Shown here: one piece after another, positions 1-5,787 of the stretch | How the letters are laid out: each line of letters opens with the position of its first letter | Position numbering within the stretch: the first letter of the stretch is position 1 | NCBI GenBank assembly: GCA_021200895.1 | Contig: JAJQFX010000212.1 | Location: 1 to 9,909, forward strand | Direction of reading: 5' to 3' | DNA length: 9,909 bases | DNA from: Clostridiales bacterium | GTDB taxonomy: Bacteria > Bacillota > Clostridia > Oscillospirales > Oscillospiraceae | Made by a program: the position numbers and the translations under genes | The notes under the pieces: model-generated | Seen by the model: the letters and a program-made list of their open reading frames with translations, nothing else | Database searches by the model: none | What the model was told of the DNA's origin: nothing

Positions 1-565
1 TGATGTTGAAGACAACGGCGGTCTCGGAGTTGAGGCCCAGCTCCTTGTAGTTCTCCACCTTGGCCTTGGAGGCGTTGTAGACCACGAAGTCGGGCTCGAA
101 GTTCGCCAGCTCCTCCTCGGTGGGGACGATGAACATATTCTTGATGAAGTGAGCCTGCCAGGCCACCTCCACGATGAAGCGGATAGCCATGCGGGTGTCC
201 TTATTGGCGCCGCAGAACGCATCCACCACATACAGCTTCTTGTTGGACAGCTCCTCCTGAGCAATCTTCTTCACGGCAGCCCAGGTCTCCTCGGAAGCGG
301 GATGGTTGTCATTGGGATACTCAGGGGTGGTCCACCACACGGTGTCCTTGGAGTTCTCGTCCACGACGATGAACTTGTCCTTGGGGGAGCGGCCGGTGTA
401 AACGCCGGTCATGACGTTGACGGCGCCCAGTTCGCTGACCTGGCCCTTGTCATAGCCTTCCAGCTTCGGATCGGTCTCATCCTCAAACAGCAGCTCATAG
501 GACGGGTTGTAAACAACCTCGGTTGTCCCGGTGATTCCATACTTAGTAAAATCAATCTTTGCCAT
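1..565 (-). CDS. pckA: Phosphoenolpyruvate carboxykinase (ATP), N-terminal part
   Basis: This cytosolic enzyme interconverts oxaloacetate + ATP and PEP + ADP + CO2. In fermenting anaerobes it often runs in the CO2-fixing direction. The reading frame begins at an ATG (563-565) preceded by AGGAGG (578-583) and runs off the left edge with no stop, giving 188 visible residues of a family usually near 530-540. The similarity to bacterial ATP-type enzymes is clear by eye: YNPSYELLF (19-27), GAVNVMTGVYTGRSPKDKF (47-65, holding the substrate-binding Arg59), LYVVDAFCGAN (111-121), EVAWQAHFIKNMFI (133-146) and the GLNSE segment (177-181). The nucleotide-binding P-loop and metal ligands lie beyond the window and cannot be checked. 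It has its own promoter at 643-671, so it is not cotranscribed with the membrane-protein gene upstream except by readthrough. The identification is very secure. Confidence 0.97.
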   Translation of the reverse strand, partial: MAKIDFTKYGITGTTEVVYNPSYELLFEDETDPKLEGYDKGQVSELGAVNVMTGVYTGRSPKDKFIVVDENSKDTVWWTTPEYPNDNHPASEETWAAVKKIAQEELSNKKLYVVDAFCGANKDTRMAIRFIVEVAWQAHFIKNMFIVPTEEELANFEPDFVVYNASKAKVENYKELGLNSETAVVFNI

Positions 566-642
566 AGTTTAGTCTAACCTCCTGCATTGATGGTGAAAGT
601 ATTGTTCAGGCCAGATGGCCCAAACAGATTCCTCGCTCTTCA

Positions 643-671
643 ATTATGACAGTTCAAGGGGGAAAAGTCAA
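643..671 (-). promoter_or_regulatory. Sigma-A type promoter of pckA (extended -10)
   Basis: On the minus strand TTGACT (671-666) is followed after exactly 17 bases by CATAAT (648-643). The bases before the -10 read TGT, giving an extended -10 (TG-N). Transcription would start near 636, leaving a leader of about 70 nt before the pckA ATG at 565. The leader holds a small inverted repeat, GGCC-4-GGCC, at 609-620. Whether that repeat binds a regulator is not known. Confidence 0.75.
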
Positions 672-737
672 GAGGAATGGACCGTTTTCCCTCGAAAATC
701 AATTTTACCAAAAGATTGTGGCAAATGCGAGAAATAG

Positions 738-765
738 GGGGACCGTGCGGCAGGCGGCGGTTCCC
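738..765 (-). terminator. Weak hairpin after the membrane-protein gene
   Basis: Immediately after the stop codon, GGGAACCG (765-758) can pair with CGGTCCCC (745-738), with one mismatch and a 12-nt loop. The sequence that follows (CTATTTCTC) is only mildly T-rich, so termination may be inefficient or factor-assisted. It is called mainly because of its position at the end of a three-gene operon and before a clear promoter. Confidence 0.35.
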
Positions 766-766
766 G

Positions 767-1306
767 TCAGGTGGCCGCCTCCGCCAGGGAACAGCGGAAG
801 GAAAACAGCGTCTTGCATATCCAAATTGCCGTCACCATCCCAGTCAGCACCACCGCAAAGGCGGCTGCTGTCCAGTCCTCCCAGGGCAGGGACAGGAGGG
901 ACAGAGTAGCGGCCACGGTGTACACCGTCCGGAGGGTCAGCAGCTTTCCCTCCTGGGGGCAGGCGTATTTTCCCGCGATGCGGGACAGGTCGGTGAGGAG
1001 CTGGAAGTGGAAGTACAGCTCCACCACCCCCGCCAGGATAGTGAGGAGGTAGCTGTCCACCGTCACCCCGTACAGGGCGGCCAGCCACCTTGCCCCCTCC
1101 CACAGGGCCAGGACGATGCCCAGGGGCCGCAGCAGCTTTGCGGACGGCTCCTCCTCCCCGAAGGCGGGGAGGGCCTGCAAAATCAGCAGATAGCCCAGCC
1201 AGCCCGGCAGGATGTCCAGCGTGCCCAGGTTCAGGTCAATGCGAATCAGCAGGTATCCCCAGGCCGTCAGCTTTGCGGCGGCGGCCAGCCTTTCCCGGTT
1301 CGTCAT
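767..1306 (-). CDS. Small polytopic membrane protein of unknown function, third gene of a BlaI/M56 operon
   Basis: I do not recognise this 179-residue protein. It is strongly hydrophobic, with five or six likely membrane segments near residues 32-50, 58-80, 85-108, 124-142 and 146-168, plus a possible short one near 11-25. There is no signal peptide with a cleavage site and no recognisable catalytic motif. The ATG (1306-1304) overlaps the TGA of the upstream M56 protease gene by four bases (ATGA). Its ribosome site GGAGG lies inside the 3' end of that gene, so translation is probably coupled. The context suggests it is the effector, or an accessory sensor component, of the BlaI/M56 regulatory system. 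That is inference from linkage only. A weak hairpin follows the stop. Confidence 0.8.
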   Translation of the reverse strand: MTNRERLAAAAKLTAWGYLLIRIDLNLGTLDILPGWLGYLLILQALPAFGEEEPSAKLLRPLGIVLALWEGARWLAALYGVTVDSYLLTILAGVVELYFHFQLLTDLSRIAGKYACPQEGKLLTLRTVYTVAATLSLLSLPWEDWTAAAFAVVLTGMVTAIWICKTLFSFRCSLAEAAT

Positions 1307-3228
1307 TGCTCCACCTCCTCCAGGGTCAGAATCTCCCGGACTTCCCCGTCCCAGCAGGTTTGGACGCAGAGCGCCTCGGGCAGGGCGTCCGCTCCCTCCA
1401 GGGTGAGGACGCCGGAGGAACAGAGCGTGGCCTCCAGCTGGGACAGCGTCTGGGCCTCCAGGCTCCAGCCCCCGCTGCTGCTGCCGACAGCGCTGACACC
1501 ATCCTCCTCATCCATCAGAGCCAACAGGTCGCCCAGCATTTCCTCCGACTCATCCGTAATCGGGGACGGGCCATACAGGACGCCCACGGTCTGGCTGGGG
1601 CCGTCCTCCGGGTAGGTATAGGTCAAGGTCAGCCTGGCCTCCACGGAGGCAAAGGCCGCATCCGGCTTCAGCGTCTCGTCAAAGGCGGCGCTGCTGCTCC
1701 AGGCGGAAATATTGTCTGTGGGGCTGATTTCGTTGTCCACCTCGCAGAACACGCAGGCGGACAGGGTGACGGAGCCGCTCTCCCCGGAGGCTTCGTAGCG
1801 GGCGGCGGGCAGGTCGCGCTCGGTCACGCCGGTCTGGCGCTGACCGCTCTCCTCCACCACCCAGCCCCTGGCTTCCTGATAGAGGTTGACGGGCACCAGC
1901 ACATAGGCATTTTCCGCCCCGTCCTCGTCCTCTGCCATGGCAAAGAGCAAGTCAGCCTGATAGCCGTCCTCCGTCCGGGTCAGGCCGCAGACGGAGTAGC
2001 CCAGGCTGGGCTCCACCCCGTCCAGTTCCTCCCCGGCGTACAGCAGGTAAGAGCCGCCGGATTCCGCCATGGCCGCTTGCAGTTCCTCCTGCCGCTCTAA
2101 CGGGGACGCCGCCGCCAGGTATATCCCGTTCTCCAGCAGCAGGCCCTTGGCATAGGTGTCCAACGCCCCCGCCGCGGTTGAGCAGCCCACCAGCCGGGTG
2201 CGGGCCATGGACAGGTTCAGCGCTGCGTCTGTGCTGGGGGCGGTGTCCGCGTCGGTATAGCCGGAGGCCGTCCCCACCAGCACCGGGCCGGACAGCACCG
2301 CCACGATGCAGACGGACACCAGCGCCATCCCCTGGGGGTACTGCTTGAAGCGGACGATGGCGGCGATGCGCCGGGCGATGTTCTTGCCGCCGTTGGACAG
2401 GGAGGTGGTGCCGGGAGCCCTGGCATAGGTCTCGTCCGCCATGCTCAGAAGAATTTTGCCGTATGCCCGGCGCTCCTCTCCTTGTAGGCGCTCCAGCACC
2501 CGCTGGTCGCACAGGGCCTCCATATCGTTGCCGATGCGGTCAAAGACGGATTGCAGGAAGGGGTTGCACCAGTGCAGCCCCCGGAGCAGGCACCAAAAGA
2601 CGTTTTGGAGCGCGTCCCGGTGCCGCAGGTGGAGCAGCTCGTGGAGCAGCACCTTGTCATCCACCTCCCGCTCCGCCGGCAGCACCAGCACCGGGCGGAA
2701 GACCCCGCAGACGAAGGCGGAGGACAGCCCCTCCAGCCGGAGGGCGGGGCAGGCCCGCAGCCCATACCGCTGGCAGACACGCTCCAGCTGCCCCTCCAAC
2801 TCCTCCGTCAGGGACAGCCCAAACCGGAGCAGCCGCCGCAGCCGGACATAGGACAGGGCGTACCACAGCAGAGACAGGACTACCCCCGCCGCATATACGA
2901 CAAACAGCCAGTCCGTCACGCTCCGGGGCGTCGCCGTCAGCCAGGGGACAGGCGCAGAGACGGCCACCGGCGCATAGGGGGCGGAGTAGGCGGAGGAAAG
3001 GTGCTGCTCCGCCGCCGTCTTGACCGCCTCCACCCACACCGGCAAGGGGAGCAGGGTGTCCCGGCCGGTGCTGACGGGCAGCAGCACCCGCAGCGCCAGG
3101 AGGCACCACACCCCGTACTGCCACCGGGGGGACAGCTTATCCGCAAACAGCCGCTTCACCGCCAGCAGCAGCACCGCCGCCGCCGACACCGACAGGGTTT
3201 GCAGCAGAAAGGCCCACAGGTTGGTCAT
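1303..3228 (-). CDS. M56-family (BlaR1/MecR1-like) membrane zinc metalloprotease with a non-PBP extracellular domain
   Basis: This 641-residue protein has the BlaR1 layout: membrane segments near residues 4-24, 36-52, 105-125 and 300-318, with a cytoplasmic protease between the third and fourth. The zinc site is visible as HELLH (196-200) and a downstream Glu237 in NDMEALCDQRVL. The NPF motif (222-224) is also typical. In characterised relatives, ligand binding outside activates the protease, and the BlaI-type repressor is then inactivated. After the last membrane segment comes an extracellular region of about 320 residues. It shows no STxK active-site motif and no resemblance to a penicillin-binding domain, so beta-lactam sensing is not supported. 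That region carries seven cysteines, unusual for an exported domain. The start is chosen because GGAGGTG precedes the ATG by 7 bases. The gene begins 3 bp after the repressor stop and overlaps the next gene by 4 bp. Confidence 0.88.
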   Translation of the reverse strand: MTNLWAFLLQTLSVSAAAVLLLAVKRLFADKLSPRWQYGVWCLLALRVLLPVSTGRDTLLPLPVWVEAVKTAAEQHLSSAYSAPYAPVAVSAPVPWLTATPRSVTDWLFVVYAAGVVLSLLWYALSYVRLRRLLRFGLSLTEELEGQLERVCQRYGLRACPALRLEGLSSAFVCGVFRPVLVLPAEREVDDKVLLHELLHLRHRDALQNVFWCLLRGLHWCNPFLQSVFDRIGNDMEALCDQRVLERLQGEERRAYGKILLSMADETYARAPGTTSLSNGGKNIARRIAAIVRFKQYPQGMALVSVCIVAVLSGPVLVGTASGYTDADTAPSTDAALNLSMARTRLVGCSTAAGALDTYAKGLLLENGIYLAAASPLERQEELQAAMAESGGSYLLYAGEELDGVEPSLGYSVCGLTRTEDGYQADLLFAMAEDEDGAENAYVLVPVNLYQEARGWVVEESGQRQTGVTERDLPAARYEASGESGSVTLSACVFCEVDNEISPTDNISAWSSSAAFDETLKPDAAFASVEARLTLTYTYPEDGPSQTVGVLYGPSPITDESEEMLGDLLALMDEEDGVSAVGSSSGGWSLEAQTLSQLEATLCSSGVLTLEGADALPEALCVQTCWDGEVREILTLEEVEQ

Positions 3229-3231
3229 GGG

Positions 3232-3591
3232 TCACACCTCCATCTCGTCCAGCAGCTTCCTGAGCCGCTCCCGCTCCTGGGGGGACAGCTTGGATTCCTG
3301 CAAAAAGGCCGCCACCAAATCCCCGGCGGCTCCGCCGTAGACCCGCTTCAGCAGGTCGTCCCGCTCCTGTCGGGCGCAGTCCTCCCGGGAGACGGCGGCG
3401 GCGTAGGGCTTGGGCTGGCCGTGGTCGATAGCCACCAGCCCCTTGGCCTCCATCCGGGTCAGATAGGTGTGAACCGTGTTTTTGCTCCAGCCGTTCACCG
3501 GCTTCAGGGCGCTGGTCAGCTCCCCCAGGGCAAACCGCTGGCCGGACCACAGGATGTCCAGCACGGCCCATTCCGCTTCCGTGATTTTCAT
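3232..3591 (-). CDS. BlaI/MecI-family winged-helix repressor
   Basis: This 119-residue transcriptional repressor has the full family layout. An N-terminal winged-helix domain spans about residues 1-70 (MKITEAEWAVLDILWS at the start; recognition-helix region SKNTVHTYLTRMEAKGLV at 36-53). A C-terminal dimerisation region follows (about 72-119), ending with the basic/acidic helix SPQERERLRKLLDEM. The start is set at 3591 because GGAGG precedes it at good spacing and the family begins with this xITxAEW sequence; an in-frame ATG further upstream (3735) would place coding sequence through its own promoter. In characterised systems the partner M56 protease leads to cleavage in the C-terminal region before a Phe. 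Phe97 here is a plausible equivalent, by inference. It sits first in the operon, with two family-type operators over its promoter, so negative autoregulation is very likely. Confidence 0.93.
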   Translation of the reverse strand: MKITEAEWAVLDILWSGQRFALGELTSALKPVNGWSKNTVHTYLTRMEAKGLVAIDHGQPKPYAAAVSREDCARQERDDLLKRVYGGAAGDLVAAFLQESKLSPQERERLRKLLDEMEV

Positions 3592-3602
3592 GGCAAAACC
3601 TC

Positions 3603-3614
3603 CTACAGTTGTAG
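3603..3614 (-). promoter_or_regulatory. Downstream BlaI-type operator dyad
   Basis: CTACA-AC-TGTAG is a perfect 5+5 inverted repeat, 12 bases long. It contains the TACA-NN-TGTA core known for BlaI/MecI operators. It lies between the likely transcription start and the repressor's ribosome site, where bound protein would block the polymerase. Confidence 0.8.
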
Positions 3615-3625
3615 TACATACTGCT

Positions 3626-3654
3626 ATACTACACTTGTAGGAGGCGTTTGTCAA
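3626..3654 (-). promoter_or_regulatory. Sigma-A type promoter of the blaI-like operon
   Basis: A perfect TTGACA (3654-3649) is followed after 17 bases by TAGTAT (3631-3626). The start point would be near 3619, giving a leader of under 30 nt that contains the second operator and the ribosome site. A strong promoter under tight repression fits the BlaI family. Confidence 0.85.
3629..3640 (-). promoter_or_regulatory. Upstream BlaI-type operator dyad overlapping the -10
   Basis: CTACA-AG-TGTAG is a second perfect copy of the same 12-base dyad. It overlaps the first bases of the -10 hexamer, and its centre is 26 bp from the centre of the downstream dyad. Two phased sites are the usual arrangement for this repressor family. 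Confidence 0.82.
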
Positions 3655-3719
3655 TGCCATCTTCCTATTTTTCCAGCTTTTTCCCAAACCGAATTGAGGC
3701 ATCCCGGAGCGCAGCAAAG

Positions 3720-3758
3720 CAGTAACCCAGCCCATTCAACCTCTGGACTGGGTTACTG
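3720..3758 (-). terminator. Long hairpin ending the candidate ncRNA
   Basis: CAGTAACCCAG (3758-3748) pairs perfectly over 11 bp with CTGGGTTACTG (3730-3720) across a 17-nt loop. Only CTTT follows, so the T-tract is short for an intrinsic terminator. The perfect stem and its place before an independent promoter still favour termination or a stable 3' end. Confidence 0.6.
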
Positions 3759-4006
3759 TTCACTGGAAATCAGAAGCTTCATCTCTACGGATGCCTCCTT
3801 TCGTCCTATTCAGTTGTAAGGGACTCCGCTGCTATTGTCTGCGCTCACGACTACTCACTTTACAAACACATTGTCTCGGTGGAGCTTCTGCTCATACACC
3901 CTACTGATGCTTTCATCCGTTTTGCCAGACTCCGAGTGAACTGCCCGCAGCTTAGGTTTCCTCTGGCTCACTCGCTTCGCCTTTGTCTTGGCTCTTTTCT
4001 TTTTGT
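3720..4006 (-). ncRNA. Candidate structured non-coding RNA (about 287 nt), family not identified
   Basis: The gene-free stretch between the lipoprotein and the repressor holds a transcription unit: promoter at 4008-4041, hairpin end at 3720-3758. Complementary segments on the minus strand: (1) CGAGUGA 3974-3968 with UCACUCG 3939-3933, 7 bp; (2) GCCAGA 3967-3962 with UCUGGC 3929-3924, 6 bp, crossing helix 1 and so forming an H-type pseudoknot; (3) ACGGAUG 3920-3914 with CAUCCGU 3793-3787, 7 bp, closing a multibranched domain; (4) GGUG 3900-3897 with CACC 3881-3878, enclosing a GAGC-AGAA-GCUC hairpin; (5) UUGUAA 3865-3860 with UUACAA 3819-3814, crossed by GUCC 3824-3821 with GGAC 3806-3803. No long open frame with a credible start fits. 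I do not see the conserved cores of RNase P, tmRNA, SRP RNA or T-box leaders. The raiA-motif family is one possibility on size and complexity only. The pairings were found by eye, without folding energies or covariation. Confidence 0.62.
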
Positions 4007-4007
4007 G

Positions 4008-4041
4008 ATTATAAGATACCACAACCCGGCGGGAATGTCAA
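4008..4041 (-). promoter_or_regulatory. Strong sigma-A type promoter of the candidate ncRNA
   Basis: A perfect TTGACA (4041-4036) is followed after 17 bases by TATCTT (4018-4013). An overlapping perfect TATAAT lies at 4013-4008 but with a 22-base spacer. An A/T-rich stretch (4045-4075) lies just upstream and could serve as an UP element. Initiation from TATCTT would be near 4006. Confidence 0.72.
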
Positions 4042-4062
4042 GCACTTTTTTAAAGAAAATCC

Positions 4063-4128
4063 AAAAAAATATTTTTGAAGGGTTCCTGCGGGAAGGTCGA
4101 CTCCCGACGGGGGGCGCTCCGCCCCGTC
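4063..4128 (-). terminator. Tandem hairpins and T-run after the lipoprotein gene
   Basis: GACGGGG (4128-4122, overlapping the stop codon) pairs with CCCCGTC (4112-4106). A second small stem, GGGA (4105-4102) with TCCC (4093-4090), has GTCGAC in its loop. A run of seven T follows, but only about 20 bases later (4069-4063), so this is not a textbook intrinsic terminator. It is the only candidate 3' end for the gene. Confidence 0.4.
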
Positions 4129-5017
4129 AATCCTCCATAGCAAAGTGCTGATAATCCTTCACGCTGTTCCAGTTGCCGCCCCAGATAAAGCCGTGGTCAG
4201 TGAACAGCTGATAGCACAGGTCGCTCTCGTCTATTTTATAGGGCGTGTCCGCCGAGCGATCCACATAATCCCCGGAGTTGGCGGGGAAGTAGCCCGCGGA
4301 GGTGACGTAGGGATTGTACAGCGGGTTCACGTCCACCGCCAGGCCATAGGCGTGGGCGCTCAGATGGTCGCTGCCGGAGACGGTGCGGTAATTGAAGCAG
4401 GAGGTGTTGTTGTCCGCCATGGACGCCTCATCGTCCCCGCCGTACTCGTCGATCAGCAGCATTTTTTCAATGGGATACGCCGCGTCATATAGCGCCCGGA
4501 AAATCTCCAGCAGGTCGCCGCTGATGCTCCGGTTGCAGACCATCTCCCCGATGTGTACCTCCCCGTCGAAGCCGATATGCAGCACCCGCAGGTAGCGCAA
4601 ATCGTCCCGGCTGACGGTGCAGCCCTCCGGGTAGGAGACGCCGTCCATCCGGGCAAATACCTCGTCGGTCAGCGTACTCTCCGTAAAGAGCAGGTCAGCG
4701 TCCAGCCCGGGCATTTCCTCCGCCGTCAGCACAGTACCCGCCGCCATGGCCAGCACTTCCTCCTCTGTCAGGGCCTGCGCCTCCGGCTCCAAATCGGAGG
4801 ACGCCGCGGCGCTGTCGGCCTCCGCCGTCTCGCTGCCTTCCTCCGGCTGCACCTCGGAGGAGGACACGCTGCCCGTCTCCGGCAGCAGGCCGGAGGCCTG
4901 CTCCGAGGCGGCGGAACTCTCACTTCCCCCGGCGGATGCGCCGCAGCCCGCCAGCAGGGCCAGCAGCAGGGCTGCGCCCAGTGACCGCCCAAGGGCGGCG
5001 CGAACGGTGTGTTTCAT
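4127..5017 (-). CDS. Lipoprotein with M15-type (VanY/D-Ala-D-Ala or L-Ala-D-Glu) peptidase domain
   Basis: This is a 296-residue predicted cell-surface lipoprotein. Residues 1-24 form a signal peptide ending in the lipobox LLAGC, so Cys25 would be lipidated. A low-complexity Ser/Glu/Ala-rich linker runs to about residue 80. The C-terminal domain carries the zinc-peptidase signature of family M15: SAHAYGLAVDVNP with His222 and Asp229 as ligands, then KDYQHF with Asp288 as the likely catalytic acid and His291 as the third ligand. HIGFDGEVHIGEMV (147-160) and the final WGGNW segment are typical of the M15 subgroup that includes cell-wall endopeptidases. It probably cleaves peptidoglycan stem peptides outside the membrane; the exact bond cannot be read from sequence. 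A purine-rich GGGGGAAG precedes the ATG. It lies directly behind the rnc terminator, and I see no convincing promoter of its own. Confidence 0.9.
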   Translation of the reverse strand: MKHTVRAALGRSLGAALLLALLAGCGASAGGSESSAASEQASGLLPETGSVSSSEVQPEEGSETAEADSAAASSDLEPEAQALTEEEVLAMAAGTVLTAEEMPGLDADLLFTESTLTDEVFARMDGVSYPEGCTVSRDDLRYLRVLHIGFDGEVHIGEMVCNRSISGDLLEIFRALYDAAYPIEKMLLIDEYGGDDEASMADNNTSCFNYRTVSGSDHLSAHAYGLAVDVNPLYNPYVTSAGYFPANSGDYVDRSADTPYKIDESDLCYQLFTDHGFIWGGNWNSVKDYQHFAMED

Positions 5018-5037
5018 AGCACTTCCCCCTTTGCGTG

Positions 5038-5071
5038 AAAACCAGCCAGCGGCCCAGAAGCCGCTGGCTGG
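5038..5071 (-). terminator. Rho-independent terminator after rnc
   Basis: CCAGCCAGCGGC (5071-5060 read on the minus strand, with its complement at 5053-5042) forms a perfect 12-bp GC-rich stem with a 6-nt loop. TTTT follows at 5041-5038. The hairpin lies 9 bases past the rnc stop and should end the topA-trmFO-plsX-rnc transcript. Confidence 0.87.
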
Positions 5072-5080
5072 ACGGATATG

Positions 5081-5755
5081 TTACTGCTCCAGCTTCGCAA
5101 TGGCGGCCTTCGCCGCCATTTGCTCTGCCTTCTTTTTGCTGTGGCCGGTTCCCTGGCCCACGGCCTGCCCGTTGAGCCGTACCTCCATGGTGAACTCCTT
5201 GGCGTGATCCGGCCCAGCCTCCCCTACCAGGTGATAGGTCAGCACCTGGCCGCTCTTGCGCTGCACCAACTCCTGGAGGGCGGTCTTATAGTCCCGGCTG
5301 GCCTCATAGGCCTGAGCCATATTGTTCAGAATGAACCGCTGAATGATGCGCCGGGCCTCGTCGATGCCGCCGTCCAGATAGACCGCCGCCAGTACTGCCT
5401 CCACCGCGTCGGCGTTGATGGAGGGACGGGTGCGCCCGCCGCCGGCTTCTTCGCCCTTGCCCAGCTTCAAATAGGCCCCCAGCTGCAACTCTTTAGCCAC
5501 CAGCACCAGGCTATTTTCACACACCAGGCTGGCCCGCAGCCGGGTCAGGTTGCCCTCCGGCAGCTCCGGAAAGGTGCGGTACAGGCTGTCCGCCACCACC
5601 ATGCCCAGGATGCTGTCCCCCAGGAACTCCAGCCGCTCGTTGGAGTGGATGCCCCCCAGGTGACGCTCGTTGGCGTAGGAGCTGTGAATCAGGGCATTCT
5701 CCAGCAGGGAGATGTCCTTAAAATGATAATCCAGCCTTTCTTCCAGTGTTTTCAT
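5081..5755 (-). CDS. rnc: Ribonuclease III
   Basis: This endonuclease cleaves double-stranded RNA and acts on rRNA precursors, some mRNAs and antisense pairs. From the chosen start it has 224 residues, normal for the family. The N-terminal catalytic domain contains the signature NERLEFLGDS (39-48). Asp47 and Glu119 match the essential acidic pair (Asp45/Glu117 in E. coli), with Asp116 nearby. The dsRNA-binding domain follows (about 155-224), with HSKKKAEQMAAKAAI near its end. The ATG at 5755 is preferred because AAAGGAG precedes it by 9 bases. A GTG at 5791 that overlaps the plsX stop would add 12 residues but has no spaced ribosome site. The gene follows plsX by 32 bp, and a strong terminator follows it. 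The acpP gene often found between plsX and rnc is absent. Confidence 0.97.
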   Translation of the reverse strand: MKTLEERLDYHFKDISLLENALIHSSYANERHLGGIHSNERLEFLGDSILGMVVADSLYRTFPELPEGNLTRLRASLVCENSLVLVAKELQLGAYLKLGKGEEAGGGRTRPSINADAVEAVLAAVYLDGGIDEARRIIQRFILNNMAQAYEASRDYKTALQELVQRKSGQVLTYHLVGEAGPDHAKEFTMEVRLNGQAVGQGTGHSKKKAEQMAAKAAIAKLEQ

Positions 5756-5787
5756 GTCGTATAACTCCTTTGAAGTACGCCGCCTGC

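Noticed and set aside
3592..3735. Extended repressor start at 3735
   Set aside because: It would translate through the operon's own promoter and both operators, and BlaI-family proteins start at the MKITEAEW position.
3753..3782. A nine-codon minus-strand frame (MKLLISSEQ) with AAGGAGG 11 bases upstream, ending inside the terminal hairpin
   Set aside because: It looks like an attenuation leader peptide, but no gene follows before the next promoter, there is no run of one amino acid, and the region between the ribosome site and ATG is already used in helix 3. Kept only as a possibility.
2551..3819. A 422-codon open frame on the plus strand
   Set aside because: It lies opposite the secure BlaI/M56 operon, is rich in Gln/Pro/His/Gly as expected from antisense of GC-rich coding DNA, has no ribosome site, and would read through a strong opposing promoter.
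3720..4006. T-box leader, cobalamin riboswitch, RNase P RNA, tmRNA or large SRP RNA
   Set aside because: The conserved cores I know for these (T-box motif, B12 box, RNase P GAGGAAAGUCC-type core, tmRNA ends, SRP GGAAGCAGC loop) are not visible, and no riboswitch-controlled gene follows directly.
3879..4151. A 90-codon plus-strand frame in the gene-free gap
   Set aside because: No ribosome site, no conserved-looking sequence, and it overlaps the ncRNA candidate and the end of the lipoprotein gene. The promoter evidence favours the minus strand.
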